DNA of 64,000 bases from Amycolatopsis jejuensis (GTDB lineage: Bacteria; Actinomycetota; Actinomycetes; Mycobacteriales; Pseudonocardiaceae): NCBI RefSeq assembly GCF_000717335.1, contig NZ_JNYZ01000039.1, forward strand, positions 1 to 64,000, read 5' to 3'. This document shows positions 42,562-52,947 of this stretch, one piece after another. The notes under the pieces were generated by a model that was not told the DNA's origin, did no database searches, and saw nothing but the letters and a program-made list of their open reading frames with translations. How positions within the stretch are numbered: position 1 is the first letter of the stretch; every line of letters begins with the position of its first letter. The translations under genes were made by a program, and so were the position numbers.

Positions 42562-43072
42562 GAGGCCTTTGTGGGGCTGTCTGGCCTGTGCTTTGGTGGT
42601 CCTGCTCTTGATCTGGGCCAGCCGCCTCGCGGGCGTGCGTTCCCGGGTGGTGGTGCTCTTCGCGTGGGCCAGCCGCCTCACCCGATACGTTGCTGTCGCC
42701 CCCACCGGCGTGCCTGGCCAAGTGGTGGTGCACTTTGCCTGGGCCAGCCGCCTCACCCGATGCTCATCGGCCCTGTTGCACTCGCCCCCACCGGCGTGCC
42801 TGGCCAAGTCGTGGTGCACTTTGCCTGGGCCAGTCGGTCCCGGCGCTTGTCCGCCGGTGACCGCGCTTCGTCAGTCGTGCTGCTCTCGCCGCCCCACCGG
42901 CGTGCCTGCCCGCGCTTCCCGAAACCGCCAGCGTGCATGCCCTGCCACGCTCAGGTCACGCTGCACATCCCGAACCACCAGCGTGCACGCCCTGCCACGC
43001 TCACGTCGTGCTCCACATCCCGAACCACCGGCCAGCCACCTGACCCCGCGGGGCCAGTCTGTGCACGTGCTT
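42562..43072. repeat. Spacer with imperfect direct repeats
   Basis: About 0.5 kb without a gene. A roughly 45-bp element beginning CACCGGCGTGCCTGGCCAAG and ending in TTTGCCTGGGCCAG occurs twice (near 42708 and 42791), with shorter pieces around 42640-42680. A second 50-bp direct repeat (GCGTGCAYGCCCTGCCACGC ... CACATCCCGAACCACC) lies at about 42930-43030. Confidence 0.65.
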
Positions 43073-43270
43073 TCAGTCGCCGTCCCAGGCGCGGTCGGCG
43101 GCGTCGGATTGCCGGGTGCGTTCGCGGGCGATCTCGAGGGCCCGGCGGGCCGTGGCTTCGTCGGGGTAGGGGCCGAGCAGGTCGATGCCGCGGCTGCGTT
43201 GCAGGTGCTCGACTTCGTGCGTGCGGGTGTTGTAGTACCAGCCCTGGTCCGGGTTCGGGTCGTCAGACAT
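43073..43270 (-). CDS. Small SPOR-like conserved protein
   Basis: 65 aa: an acidic start (MSDDPNPDQG), then WYYNTRTHEVEH and GIDLLGPYPDEATARRALEIARERT. The last segment has the look of a half SPOR-like motif (GPYPDEATARRAL), and similar 60-70 aa proteins are common in actinomycetes. No signal peptide or membrane helix. It lies 24 nt downstream of the Pro-rich gene on the same strand and may be its operon partner. Function unknown. Confidence 0.7.
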   Translation of the reverse strand: MSDDPNPDQGWYYNTRTHEVEHLQRSRGIDLLGPYPDEATARRALEIARERTRQSDAADRAWDGD

Positions 43271-43294
43271 GGGTTCAGCGTGACACCTCCCCGC

Positions 43295-46078
43295 TCACTT
43301 GCGCCAGCGGAACGGAATCTCCGTGGGTTCCCCGGTAGGACCGAACTCGCCGGGCCCGTTGTCGTCGCGGTCCGGATGCTCGTCGAACCACCCGCGGGCA
43401 CCCTGGACGGGCAACCCGCGAGGCGGCGTCGCGGCGTCGTCGGCCGGTGACGGTGCGGGGTAATCCGGATTCGGCACCGGAGGTACGGCAGGCTCTTTTC
43501 CCGGAAAGACGGGCAGTTCCGCCCGATGCACCCGCGGCGGCGGCGCGGCGGGTCCGGTCTCCAGCCCCGGAAAGACGGGCAAGGGCCGCCCGTCCGGCCC
43601 GGTCTCCGCGGGGCGCCGCCCGCCACCGGGCTGTGGCAACGGAATGTGCGGCCGCATCTCGTTCCCGGCCTGCTGGGGTACCGGCCCTTGGTACCCCAGC
43701 GGCGGCTGCTGGAAGGGCGGAGCCGTCGGGGCGGGGTGGAACGGCGGGCTTCCCTGAGACGCCTGGCTCGGCGGGAACACCGGACCTGGCTCAGGTGCCT
43801 GACCCGGCTGCGCCACCGGACCTGGCACAGCCGACTGGCTCGGTCGAAGCGTCGGGCCCGGCTGCGGCACCTGGCCCGGCTGGAACACTGGACCTGGCTG
43901 AGGAGTCGGACCTGGCTGAAGACTAGCCGAATCCGGCTGACGCACAGCACTTTCCGGGTCCGACCCCTGGTCAGGGCGTTCGGGCGCGGCAGGTGAATTC
44001 GACCCGAGCCGAGCGTCCGGCGCGAGATGGCGGGGCCCCGTCGAATGGCCTTCGTCAGCGCGGGGTTCAGCCGGATGTACCGCCTCATGCCGTCCCTGCG
44101 GCTGCGCGCCGTTCCCCGATTCCGACTCTGGACGAGCGCGACGCTCGTGGACGTACGGTTGCGGCTGCCAAGCCTGCCTGGCCCGCAACTGCGGATCGTC
44201 GGGTTGCTCGGCCAGTGAGACGGTCGACTCCCCCGAGCCCGAATCCGCCGGTGACGAGTTCTCGGCAGAAACCACGTCAGCCGCCGGACCGACGATGTCA
44301 ATCTCCGACGAGACTGGCTCCGGCACGTCGGCAAGACCGCCGGTCGCAGCCGAGGCAGGTTCATCCGGCACCCGATCCGACGAGCCAGCCTCAGCGCCGT
44401 CGGTCACCTGCGGTGCGCTGGCCGATTGCGACGAACCCTCCACCTCACTTGGCGAGTTCTGCGCCGCGCTTACGGACGAGTCGGCAACGTCAGCCTGACC
44501 TGCACCTTCCGAACTCTCGGCCACGCCGGTCTCGCTCGGGGATGCGGCTCCGCCGGTGCCGGGCGAAGGATGCCCGCTCGCGGCGACAGCTTCGCCTGGG
44601 CCGGACGCAGCCTCGACCGCACCGGCCCTGGGCGCGGCTCGATCAAGGCCGGTCGTGCTGGTCCCGCTCGGAGGCGCAGCTTGGCCCGCGCCAGGCAAAG
44701 GCTCAGTCGAACTGCCCCCCGCAGCGTCGCCGGTAACGGACAACGGTTCGATGCCACCAGTACCGCTCGAGGCCTCGCCGTGGCCCGTCGCGGGCGAAGG
44801 CTCGGCGGGGGCGGGTGGCTGAGCCGTATCGGGAGGCTCCGGAGTGCGGCCGGGGATAGCCGAGGGCTGGGCCGCCGGTGACGGAGCCGGAGGGGGCGGG
44901 CTCGCGGACTGAGTCACCTCAGGTGGGGGCGAGGTCGAGGGGGAGGAATCGGTCGGCAGCGGTGCTCCGGCTGACGGAGGCTGGGTGGGGCCGGTTGCGC
45001 TCGGAGGCTGGGCGCTGGGCTGACGCATCACATTGGCTGCAGGAGCGGCTGGCTGGGCAACAGCGTTGCTCGCCGGAAGGTGCGCTACGACATCGGGCGG
45101 CGCACCAGCACCACCGGCACTGGCACTGGCACTAGGGCCGCCAGCACCATCGGCCCCGACACCGGGGCCGGGGCCGGGGCCGGGGCCACCAGCACCAGCA
45201 GGGCCACCGGCACCGGCACCATCGGCGCTGTCACCGGGGCCACCAGCACCGGCGGCTACAGGGCCACCGGCACTACCGGCACTGGAACCAGGGCCACCGG
45301 CACCAGCACCAGCGGCAACAGGGCCACCGGCAGCACCACCACCAGCACCAGGGCCACCAGCACCACCGGCAGCACCAGCACCACCGGCAGCACCGGCACC
45401 AACACCGGGGCCGCCAAACGAAGGACTCTCCCCAGCCCAACCACCCTGCCCGCCAGGAACGCCAGGAACACCCGGCCCCCCAGGAACCCCAGGAACCCCA
45501 GGGCCACCCTCCCCGCCAACCGACCTCCACACCGGCGCCGGGCCGATGTTCATCGGTGCCGGAGCCGCCAGTGGACCCGGCGCCGGAGCAGGCGCGGCAG
45601 GGGGAGCAGCAGGCCGGGGAATCGGGTCCAGACAAGACACCAGAACCGTCGTATGGTCCGGGTCCTGGACCTTCCGTCCGCTCCGTTCGCGGTACACCAT
45701 CTCGCCTTCGGTGTCCATCTCCACCAGGTACCCGGCTTCCGCCAGCTGCTCCTCGTCGAGGTCGACCAAGCGTTCGTAGCGTGACGGGACCACCCGGTAC
45801 ACCGGCCATGACAGCCGCGCGTTCTCGGCGTGGAACTGCGACAACAGGGCGGCCATCTGCTGCTGCCACGGCAGCGACATACCTTCCGCCAGCGAGCGGG
45901 GCAGGACGACGTACCCCGCATCGACGCCGGGCCAGCCGTGGTTCAGCAGGTCGGCCAGCGGGGTGCTGGACGCCGGGTGCGCGGACTGGCGCGGGGGCTG
46001 CGGCGCACCGAACAGCGCCGCCGGGTCCTGGGCCTCGTTCTGGCCCGGTTTGCCTCTCTTGCCGAATTTCCGTGCCAC
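43295..46078 (-). CDS. Long Pro/Gly/Ala-rich protein linked to the T4SS-like cluster
   Basis: 927 aa from GTG 46078 ([17 protein letters not shown]), preceded by GAGG nine bases away; ATG 46087 has no usable spacing. The first 180 residues look folded (ALFGAPQPP, then [40 protein letters not shown] in part, then [24 protein letters not shown]). From about 190 onward it is low complexity: Gly-Pro-Gly-Val and Gly-Ala-Gly runs (about 230-360), then Pro/Ser/Thr/Glu-rich sequence and a short C-terminal acidic and tryptophan-containing tail. No membrane helix or signal. It follows the NlpC/P60 gene by 110 nt. Probably an extended scaffold or effector-linked factor; no function is assigned. Confidence 0.75.
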   Translation of the reverse strand: MARKFGKRGKPGQNEAQDPAALFGAPQPPRQSAHPASSTPLADLLNHGWPGVDAGYVVLPRSLAEGMSLPWQQQMAALLSQFHAENARLSWPVYRVVPSRYERLVDLDEEQLAEAGYLVEMDTEGEMVYRERSGRKVQDPDHTTVLVSCLDPIPRPAAPPAAPAPAPGPLAAPAPMNIGPAPVWRSVGGEGGPGVPGVPGGPGVPGVPGGQGGWAGESPSFGGPGVGAGAAGGAGAAGGAGGPGAGGGAAGGPVAAGAGAGGPGSSAGSAGGPVAAGAGGPGDSADGAGAGGPAGAGGPGPGPGPGVGADGAGGPSASASAGGAGAPPDVVAHLPASNAVAQPAAPAANVMRQPSAQPPSATGPTQPPSAGAPLPTDSSPSTSPPPEVTQSASPPPPAPSPAAQPSAIPGRTPEPPDTAQPPAPAEPSPATGHGEASSGTGGIEPLSVTGDAAGGSSTEPLPGAGQAAPPSGTSTTGLDRAAPRAGAVEAASGPGEAVAASGHPSPGTGGAASPSETGVAESSEGAGQADVADSSVSAAQNSPSEVEGSSQSASAPQVTDGAEAGSSDRVPDEPASAATGGLADVPEPVSSEIDIVGPAADVVSAENSSPADSGSGESTVSLAEQPDDPQLRARQAWQPQPYVHERRARPESESGNGAQPQGRHEAVHPAEPRADEGHSTGPRHLAPDARLGSNSPAAPERPDQGSDPESAVRQPDSASLQPGPTPQPGPVFQPGQVPQPGPTLRPSQSAVPGPVAQPGQAPEPGPVFPPSQASQGSPPFHPAPTAPPFQQPPLGYQGPVPQQAGNEMRPHIPLPQPGGGRRPAETGPDGRPLPVFPGLETGPAAPPPRVHRAELPVFPGKEPAVPPVPNPDYPAPSPADDAATPPRGLPVQGARGWFDEHPDRDDNGPGEFGPTGEPTEIPFRWRK

Positions 46079-46188
46079 GTGTGCCATCCTCTTGCCAGCG
46101 CGCGGCCACGTGCTCGTGGACAGGCCGCGACTTCGGGTGAATCCGGACCCGCGGGACGGGTCAAGAGCCGGTGCCTCCCGCACCCATG

Positions 46189-47187
46189 CTAGACGCCGGG
46201 GCGCACCGCCTGCGGGACGACTTCGGCCTCGTCGAACGAGAACGGCCGGATGTGCACCGGGACGCCGGTCTGCTGAGCCTCGACGATCTTGCCGTCGCCC
46301 AGGTACATCGCGACGTGGTGGATTGTCGCCGGGTCGGCCGGGTCCGTTGCGAGAAAGACCAGGTCACCGGGTTGCGCCTCGCGGACCGGCAGCATCGCGC
46401 CCGCCTTGTACTGGTCCTGCGACACGCGCGGCAGGATCACGCCCGCCGACTCGTACGCCCGCAGCATGAGGCCGGAGCAGTCGTACGAATTGGGTCCCGT
46501 CGCGCCCCACACGTACGGCTTCCCCTGCTCGCCCAGTGCGAACTTGATCGCCTGCGCCGCCGCCTGGCTCGGCGGCAGCGCGGCGCCCAGCCCCTGCCCG
46601 CAGCCGGCCACGTCGACGACCTGGCCGAGGTTCTGCACCAGCGAGACCGCCATGGGTTCCCACCGGTGGTACCGGTCCGGGAACCCCGACCGCTCGACCG
46701 CCTGTGCCGCTTCGCCGGGGCGGAGGTTCTGCCAGTCCGGGACGCCGAGCAGGACGTCGAAGAATTTGTTGATCGCGTAGTTCGGGTCGGTGACCTGGGC
46801 GACGCTGCCCCAGTTCATCGACGGGCGCATCTGGAAGATGCCCAGCGAGTCGCGGTCGCCGTGGTTCAGGTTGCGCAGCCGCGATTCGGTCATGCCGGCC
46901 TGGATCGCGACCTGCCACGCGCGCGGGGCGAGGCTGCGCTGCTTGCCGATCGAGATGATGAGCGACACGATCCCGCGCTGCTCCTGGTCGAGCTGCGAAG
47001 CGTCCGAGCCGCCCTGCTCCGGCTGGCCCGGCTGGGTGGGACCGATCGCCGCGTCGCACGCCGTGTTCGCGATCCCGCCTGCCGCCGCCTGCTGCTGGTC
47101 GATGACGACCTGCGTGACGACGTTAGTGGCGAGCACCGCCGCGAAAACCGCAGCGACCAGCACCCCGACCAGGATCCCGAGCTTCAC
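46189..47187 (-). CDS. NlpC/P60 peptidoglycan hydrolase with lytic-transglycosylase-like domain
   Basis: 332 aa from GTG 47187, two bases after the upstream stop; ATG 47223 would overlap that gene by 34 nt. Residues 1-22 are a membrane anchor. About 75-190 resembles a small lysozyme/SLT-like domain ([18 protein letters not shown], then [11 protein letters not shown]), with Glu near 97. About 215-332 is an NlpC/P60 domain with catalytic Cys near 240 in YDCSGLML and His in [10 protein letters not shown]. In type IV secretion such enzymes (VirB1-like, TcpI/CwlT-like) open the wall for the channel. The tight junctions with upstream genes place it in the same operon. Confidence 0.87.
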   Translation of the reverse strand: MKLGILVGVLVAAVFAAVLATNVVTQVVIDQQQAAAGGIANTACDAAIGPTQPGQPEQGGSDASQLDQEQRGIVSLIISIGKQRSLAPRAWQVAIQAGMTESRLRNLNHGDRDSLGIFQMRPSMNWGSVAQVTDPNYAINKFFDVLLGVPDWQNLRPGEAAQAVERSGFPDRYHRWEPMAVSLVQNLGQVVDVAGCGQGLGAALPPSQAAAQAIKFALGEQGKPYVWGATGPNSYDCSGLMLRAYESAGVILPRVSQDQYKAGAMLPVREAQPGDLVFLATDPADPATIHHVAMYLGDGKIVEAQQTGVPVHIRPFSFDEAEVVPQAVRPGV

Positions 47188-47189
47188 GG

Positions 47190-47789
47190 TCAGCTCGCCT
47201 GGTCGTAGTCCGACACCCGCCATCCCGCGGCCGTCTTGACCACGGTGATGCTGAGTTTCGGACCGTCGGTGGGGACCACGACCTTGACCGAACTGGAGTA
47301 CGAGGAGGAAACCGCCGGCTCACCGGTGACTCGCGTCGCCGGGATGTTTCCCGGGTCCACAGTGGACATCACGGGCAGGTACTCGTCCGTGGTGAGCGCG
47401 CGCATGCCGTTGAGCCAGTCGGCGTTCGAGATGCCCGCCGGATGGTGGACCCACGCCGCGGCCCACTGTTTGGCGACGTTCAGCGCCTCCGGGTTCGGCG
47501 GCGCTGAAGTGGGTGTGACCAGCGGCTGGGACAGCCGCGTCGGCAACGTTTCGGTGGACGGCACCGGCGCGGCGACCCCGGGATGCGGCGCTGCTGACGA
47601 ACTCGGCGGGGCCGCCCCGGGGTCCGCCGTCGCCGCTTTGCCGACGACCTTCGGCAGGACGACGCCCAGCACGGTGACCAGCAAGGCGAGGAACACCAGC
47701 GTGCCCACGAGATGCCGCGGCGACCGGAGCGGGAAGCCCCAGAGCCGTCGGTAGACCGCAGTGCGGCCGCGGTTGGTCCGGATCGGCAC
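47190..47789 (-). CDS. TcpC/VirB8-like conjugation protein
   Basis: 199 aa. A cytoplasmic start with many Arg (MPIRTNRGRTAVYRRLWGFPLR), one membrane helix (about 28-48), a Pro/Ser-rich linker, then a single NTF2-like extracytoplasmic domain (NVAKQWAAAWVHHPAGISNADWLNGMRALTTDEYLP, in part). This matches the TcpC/VirB8-type assembly factors of Gram-positive type IV secretion, with one rather than two C-terminal domains. Starts three bases after the VirB6-like stop. Confidence 0.75.
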   Translation of the reverse strand: MPIRTNRGRTAVYRRLWGFPLRSPRHLVGTLVFLALLVTVLGVVLPKVVGKAATADPGAAPPSSSAAPHPGVAAPVPSTETLPTRLSQPLVTPTSAPPNPEALNVAKQWAAAWVHHPAGISNADWLNGMRALTTDEYLPVMSTVDPGNIPATRVTGEPAVSSSYSSSVKVVVPTDGPKLSITVVKTAAGWRVSDYDQAS

Positions 47790-47792
47790 GCG

Positions 47793-49865
47793 TCACCGCC
47801 CCATGACCTGGTCGGTGTCGCGCACCTCGATGCCGCGCGACGGCCGGTACAGCACGAACACCGGTTTCCCGGCGACGACCTCGGGATCGACCCGCCGCGG
47901 CTGTGCCCGGATACCCGGCGGCGGCGTGTACCCCGGCTGGTCCGGCGCCGGAGCGGAGTACCCGCGGTCAGGCGCGCTCATCCGCGACGGGACGACGACC
48001 GGCTCCGGCTCGTCGCTCCACCGCCGGTCGGCGACCGGGGACGTGTCGACCTGCCGGCTTTCCCGTACCGGCCGGCGCACGCCGGTGACGACGTAGTCCC
48101 CGGGTTCGCCGGCGACCGGGTGGTACTGGCCGAACACCGGCGCACCCCCGCCGCCACCCGCGGGCAGCGCACCCGCGGCCGACTGGGCGGGCCCGACCGC
48201 GCCCGGCCATGGCGCACCCGACCACGCCGCAGCGGGCCGGGCGGCGCGGGATCCGTTGTCGAGCCGTTGCGCACTGGCGAAAACCGCCGCCTCGGGCCGG
48301 TAGCGCCCACCGCCGACGGTCGCCCCGATCGGCCCGCGCAGATCGCCGTCGACGACGTCGTCGGTGTCGCGGACGTTCTGCCAGAACTCGTCCTGCGGCG
48401 TCGGGCCGTTCTTCTTGCGGAACCGGGAGAAGAGCCCACCGGGCGACGGCACCGCGGCGCCGACCATGCTGACCGACATCTCGACCATCTGCCACAACCG
48501 CCGCACCGGCCGTCCGACGAGGAACAGCAGCACGGTGATGAGCCCGGCCAGCACCATCTTGGTGAGCAGGTTGAGCGAGTCACCGGCGGCGAAGATCGCT
48601 TGCAGCAACAGCGCGTGCACCCCGGCGAGCACCGACAGCACGACCAGGTTGAACGCGATGCCCCCGGCGACCTTGAGCACACGGCGCAGAATGTCCGGGT
48701 GCAGCAGCGCGACGAGCCCGATGAGCGGCGCGGTGAGCGCGAACAGGCGGATCAGCACCTGCGCAAGCAGCACGGAGGCTTTGGCGAGAAGCTGGAAGAG
48801 CGAGTAGACGAGACTTTGGCCGAGGGCAAGGAATCCGGAGCCGGTACGGCCACCGGCCTCGCCGGTGAAGTACCCGGTGGCGGGGCCGAGTTTGGTGGAG
48901 ATGTCTTTGAAGGCCGCCTTTTTCGCATCGACGACATTCTGTTTTCCGTCGTCGCCATTGCGCAGCTGGGCCCAGGTGAAGGCCTGCGCATCGAGCAACG
49001 GACGTCCGAACTGGCCCGCTTGAGGTGCGTCCGGAGCCCCGAATTCCCCGCGCAACCAGTTCTTGTAGACGACCTCGTTGTGCAGATCGGTCGGCAGGAC
49101 GTGCCGGACGACCCGGTTCTCGGACTCGTCCACGAACCCTGCCTGGATGTTCGTGGTGGTCTGCACGATTGCTTTGTCGATCGGATCGAAGTACCGCAGC
49201 ATCGCAAGCGACGACGCGGCAAGCCACACTCCCGCGAGAGCGTACAACGCGCGTTTGCTCACCCCGGCCAGGTCACCGCGCCAGATGTTGCGGAAAAGCA
49301 TGATCGACAACACGAGTGCCACGAGCCCGAACAGCTGCGCGTAGATGTTGTTGTAGACCTTCTCCGCACCGGCCTTGACGGCGTTGTAGATCGGGTTGAG
49401 CAGGCCGCCCTCCAACACCGTGTAGTGCAAGGAGTTGGTGGCGCCCACGATGTTCTTGCCGATGTTGAACAGCTGGTTGCCCGCCCACGTGTCGATCGTG
49501 GAGTTGGGCGAAGCGATGCTCGACAGCGGCGTGCAGTTCGTCTGGAACGTGTTCCACACGAACCCGGCATAGCTGTAGTCGATGTAGGGACTGCCCGACT
49601 CGCCATGGCCTTCGGCGGGATCCAGCGCGCCGACCATGCCAGCGCCGGGGCGTTCCGGGTTCGGGGCCTCCCCGCAAGCTGCCGCATTTGCCGACGGCGC
49701 GAACAGCACCGTCTGCATCCCCAAGATCGCCACTACCGCGAGCATCGTCGCGCGGCGGCTGGGGCGGCGGCCGGGCCGGCGGGGGCCTTCCTTGATGCGC
49801 TTGCGCAGCGCGTGCCAGCCGGCGGCGAACGCGAGGACGAACGCCAGCGTGAAGACCGTGTTCAC
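47793..49865 (-). CDS. VirB6/TrbL-like polytopic membrane protein
   Basis: 690 aa from GTG 49865. A short hydrophobic start and a signal-like segment ending SANAAA, an extracytoplasmic region of about 90 residues with two Cys, then around six membrane helices between about 150 and 470 (AQLFGLVALVLSIMLF, ALYALAGVWLAASSL, LLAQVLIRLFALTAPLIGLVALL, GGIAFNLVVLSVLAGVHALLLQ in parts). The C-terminal 200 residues are Pro/Gly-rich and cytoplasmic. Size, topology and position between VirB4- and VirB8-like genes suit the channel subunit VirB6/TrbL. Its start overlaps the small hydrophobic ORF by four bases (GTGA). Confidence 0.78.
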   Translation of the reverse strand: MNTVFTLAFVLAFAAGWHALRKRIKEGPRRPGRRPSRRATMLAVVAILGMQTVLFAPSANAAACGEAPNPERPGAGMVGALDPAEGHGESGSPYIDYSYAGFVWNTFQTNCTPLSSIASPNSTIDTWAGNQLFNIGKNIVGATNSLHYTVLEGGLLNPIYNAVKAGAEKVYNNIYAQLFGLVALVLSIMLFRNIWRGDLAGVSKRALYALAGVWLAASSLAMLRYFDPIDKAIVQTTTNIQAGFVDESENRVVRHVLPTDLHNEVVYKNWLRGEFGAPDAPQAGQFGRPLLDAQAFTWAQLRNGDDGKQNVVDAKKAAFKDISTKLGPATGYFTGEAGGRTGSGFLALGQSLVYSLFQLLAKASVLLAQVLIRLFALTAPLIGLVALLHPDILRRVLKVAGGIAFNLVVLSVLAGVHALLLQAIFAAGDSLNLLTKMVLAGLITVLLFLVGRPVRRLWQMVEMSVSMVGAAVPSPGGLFSRFRKKNGPTPQDEFWQNVRDTDDVVDGDLRGPIGATVGGGRYRPEAAVFASAQRLDNGSRAARPAAAWSGAPWPGAVGPAQSAAGALPAGGGGGAPVFGQYHPVAGEPGDYVVTGVRRPVRESRQVDTSPVADRRWSDEPEPVVVPSRMSAPDRGYSAPAPDQPGYTPPPGIRAQPRRVDPEVVAGKPVFVLYRPSRGIEVRDTDQVMGR

Positions 49866-49993
49866 GCGGCCTCCCTCACGGCCACCGAAGCAGCGGCCAC
49901 AGCAGCAGCCACCGGAATAGCGGCCACCCCAGCAGCAGCCACCACGACAGCGGCCGCCGAAGAATCGGCTGACGCCGGATCACCGGGGTTCAC
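49862..49993 (-). CDS. Hidden 43-aa hydrophobic ORF coupled to both neighbours
   Basis: GTG at 49993 overlaps the VirB4-like stop as GTGA (49990-49993), and the TGA at 49862-49864 overlaps the GTG of the VirB6-like gene as GTGA (49862-49865). The peptide is VNPGDPASADSSAAAVVVAA followed by more Ala/Val with one Pro and the tail SVAVREAA, so residues about 13-38 could span a membrane. It is below usual annotation length. The double overlap suggests translational coupling through the operon; composition is low complexity, so a passive coupling role is as likely as a functional microprotein. Confidence 0.5.
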   Translation of the reverse strand: MNPGDPASADSSAAAVVVAAAGVAAIPVAAAVAAASVAVREAA

Positions 49994-52944
49994 GCGGCAT
50001 CCCTGCCGGTACCGCCCTTGCCGCCGGCTCGTGCGTGCCGGTCCTGCCTTCCGTTCTGCACTGCACCCTCCACCTCGCCGGTTTCGGACGCGAGCGGGTC
50101 CGGCGAGCCAAGCAGCTGCTCGTCGGTGAGGCCGACCTCGAGTTCCGCCTGGAGTTCGAAGTCGTGGGCCAGCTCGTCGTCCTCCGGTGGGGTCGGGACG
50201 TACGGCTTGGGCTCGTCCTCGCGGGGTACCACGAGGTCGCTGCCCGGTTTCGTGCGTGCGTCGGGCGAGCCCGGGGTCGTGTCCATGACCGCGCGCAGCT
50301 GGTCGAGGTGCGGGCCGGAGAAGTCGACCCGGATGCGCTCCACGCCGCCTGCCCCGTCGCCGAAGATGAACTGCCGTGGTTCGAGGTCGCGTTCCAGGCC
50401 GCGCTGCGCTCCCGGACGCCGGCCCAGCGCCGCGACCACCTGCTCGTACCCCACGCCGACCGGCACCTTCAGCAGCCGCAACGCGTCCGCCTGTGCATCG
50501 TCGTCGTCGAGGCGGCCGACGAACACCGAGTCGAGCAGCGCCACGAAACCCTGGATCTTCAGGAAGTCCGCCGGAATCTGCGACGACAGCAGCACCCGGA
50601 CGTTCCACTTTCGCGAGTCACGCGCGAACCGGTTCATCAGCACCCGCCCGGTCGGCACCTCGGACAGGAAGAACGCCTCGTCGATCCAGACGCCCTTGCG
50701 CAGTTCCTTCGGCTTCTCGTACACCGACCGCTGGGTGAGCCACGCGGCGAGGTTCAGCATTTCCACGCCGAGCGATTCGGCGTCCGTCCAGTATTCGCGC
50801 GGTACGCCGTCCTTCGGCAGTGTCAGACCGGCCATCGTCAGGACAGTCATCCGGTCGTCGCGGGTCTCGGCGTACGGGTCCGCGTCGGATTCCGGGATCA
50901 GCAACGCCATCCGCTCGCGCATCTCGTCCAGGAAGTCCGCGACCACCATCGCGTGCTCGTGGTGCTCGCTCGAATCCCGCCGCAGCGCGTCGATGACCTG
51001 GCCCGGGTCGGCGTCGAACCGCCCGCCGACGGCACGGACCGCTCGCAGCAGCACGATCCGAGTCTGCGCCATCCGCGATACCTCGTACGGCAGCACGCCG
51101 GTGAGCACGTCGAGCACCAGCCGCCGCCGGGTGGCGCCAGCCAGCGCTTTTTCGCGCCGCCACGAGCGTTCCGGATCGTCCTCGTCCAGGAAGTGCTCGA
51201 TCAGCGGCTCGGCGACCACCCGGTACGGGTTCAGGATGCCGGGCTGCGCGTTGAGCAGGTTGATCGGCCGCGCGTACGGCCGGATCTCCGGCAGGTCGCA
51301 CAGCCGCGACAGCGGGCCCGACGGGTCCAGGATCGTCCAGTGCGCCCCGGCCCGCAGCGTCTTGTACACGATGCCGCCGCCGAGGAACGACTTCCCGCCA
51401 CCCAGACCGGCCACCATCGCGGTGAGGCCCGAGCCGTCGCGGATTTCCTGCGCCATCCACGGGTCCCAGGCGACCGGTCGCCGAGTGGCGGTGACCGTCT
51501 CACCCAGCAGGATGCCGCGCCGGTCGCCGACCTCCGCGGTTGCGGTGGGCACCGCGGACGCCGTCCACACCACCGAACCGCGCCGCATGTAGGCGCCGGA
51601 CGCCAGCGGCTCGCCCGGGATGAACTCGCGCGCCATCGCGTACTGCGCTTCCGGGTGTTCGATGGCGATCTTCGGCTTGTACAGGTCCAGCAGCTGCTGG
51701 GCGAGCCGCAGCGCGTCCCGCTCGGTCGGCCCGGACACCGCCATCCGCCACCACGACCGCACGCGCGTGGCCAGCGCGGTGAACCCCGACGTCATCTCGT
51801 CGTCGATCTCCAGCACCCGCCCGGCCTGGCGGGCCAGCGACTGCGGCGGCTCCAGCTCGTGCTCGTCGGTGTAGTGCTTGACCTGCGAGCGGACCTTGTT
51901 CATCTGCCGCTGCAGCTCGCCGGACACCTCTTCCGGCCGCCGCACGTAAATCCGCGCGGACACCTCGACCGCGGCCGGCAGCCGGTCCGCGTGCTGCACC
52001 CACGGGTCGTCGACCTCGGGGATCTGCAGCCCATGCATCTGCCCGACGGTGAGCACCGCGAGATGCCGCGAGACCCCGGCGTTGGACCCGGTGCGGCCAC
52101 GCACGGTGACCGTCGGCGCGTACGGCTCGGCGTGGAAATCCGCCGCGTCGGTGAAGCTGGCGAGATCCTCGGGCTCCCACGCCGCCCCCGGTACCGCGGG
52201 CATGTTGCGCGGCGCGGGCAGGCCGAGCGAGCACGAGCGGTGCATCAGCCAGGACATCTCCTCGGCGTGCACCGGACGGCCTTCCAGCCCGGCGCTGCCG
52301 ATGACCTGGTCGAGGTGCTCGATCTCGGAGTCGAGCGCGGCCAGTTCGGCGTCGACCGCCTCGGGCAGGATCCGGCGCAGCACCGGCGCGGCGCGCTCCA
52401 CGGCGCGGTCGACCATGCGCCGGGTCTGCACCTGAACGCCCAGGTAGACCTCTTTTTCCGCCATCGAACGGCCCATCAGCTGCTGCTGCTCGCCGATCAG
52501 GTAGTCGTCGAAGGACAGCGCGCCCGGCACGTCGTTCGGCCTGCCGACCGCGTTGTGCACGTGCGCCTCGGCCCACATCCGGATCGGGTACGGCCGGTTC
52601 GTGACGCGCAGGTGCAGCCACCGGCCCTGCAGTTCGGCGTACTGGCCCGCGATGGCCGCGATCAGGTCGCGGCGCTGCGAGTCGGAGCGGAACGACCAGC
52701 GTTGCGGCGCGAGGCGATACCACGCGTACACCTCGTACCCGGTGCGCAGCAGATGCCCGTCGATGCTGCGCGCGGCGATCGACGGCGTGTACGCCGGTAT
52801 CGCCTGCTCACCAGGCAGCCGACGGCCTTTGCCGCCGGAGCTCGTCTTGCCGCCGGTGCTCGCCCGGCCCTGCTGGGGTGCGTTCCAGGCACCCGCAGGG
52901 ACGTCCTGATCCCGCTTCCCTCGGCTTCCGCCGCGACCGAACAA
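49990..52944 (-). CDS. VirB4/TraC-like type IV secretion ATPase
   Basis: 984 aa from TTG 52944, a rare start supported by GGGAGG six bases upstream and by the stop of the preceding gene inside that region. N-terminal half: the VirB4-type domain (YEVYAWYRLAPQRWSFRS, then GYRV-like strands and the loop with LSFDDYLIGEQQQLMGRSMAEKEVYLG in part). C-terminal RecA-like half: Walker A AGLGGGKSF near 515-525 and Walker B GVWIDEAFFL near 752-760. The last 100 residues are acidic and disordered. It would power assembly of the secretion channel. Closest in type to the chromosomal ATPases next to SCO6880-like proteins of actinomycetes. Confidence 0.88.
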   Translation of the reverse strand: MFGRGGSRGKRDQDVPAGAWNAPQQGRASTGGKTSSGGKGRRLPGEQAIPAYTPSIAARSIDGHLLRTGYEVYAWYRLAPQRWSFRSDSQRRDLIAAIAGQYAELQGRWLHLRVTNRPYPIRMWAEAHVHNAVGRPNDVPGALSFDDYLIGEQQQLMGRSMAEKEVYLGVQVQTRRMVDRAVERAAPVLRRILPEAVDAELAALDSEIEHLDQVIGSAGLEGRPVHAEEMSWLMHRSCSLGLPAPRNMPAVPGAAWEPEDLASFTDAADFHAEPYAPTVTVRGRTGSNAGVSRHLAVLTVGQMHGLQIPEVDDPWVQHADRLPAAVEVSARIYVRRPEEVSGELQRQMNKVRSQVKHYTDEHELEPPQSLARQAGRVLEIDDEMTSGFTALATRVRSWWRMAVSGPTERDALRLAQQLLDLYKPKIAIEHPEAQYAMAREFIPGEPLASGAYMRRGSVVWTASAVPTATAEVGDRRGILLGETVTATRRPVAWDPWMAQEIRDGSGLTAMVAGLGGGKSFLGGGIVYKTLRAGAHWTILDPSGPLSRLCDLPEIRPYARPINLLNAQPGILNPYRVVAEPLIEHFLDEDDPERSWRREKALAGATRRRLVLDVLTGVLPYEVSRMAQTRIVLLRAVRAVGGRFDADPGQVIDALRRDSSEHHEHAMVVADFLDEMRERMALLIPESDADPYAETRDDRMTVLTMAGLTLPKDGVPREYWTDAESLGVEMLNLAAWLTQRSVYEKPKELRKGVWIDEAFFLSEVPTGRVLMNRFARDSRKWNVRVLLSSQIPADFLKIQGFVALLDSVFVGRLDDDDAQADALRLLKVPVGVGYEQVVAALGRRPGAQRGLERDLEPRQFIFGDGAGGVERIRVDFSGPHLDQLRAVMDTTPGSPDARTKPGSDLVVPREDEPKPYVPTPPEDDELAHDFELQAELEVGLTDEQLLGSPDPLASETGEVEGAVQNGRQDRHARAGGKGGTGRDAA

Positions 52945-52947
52945 CGA

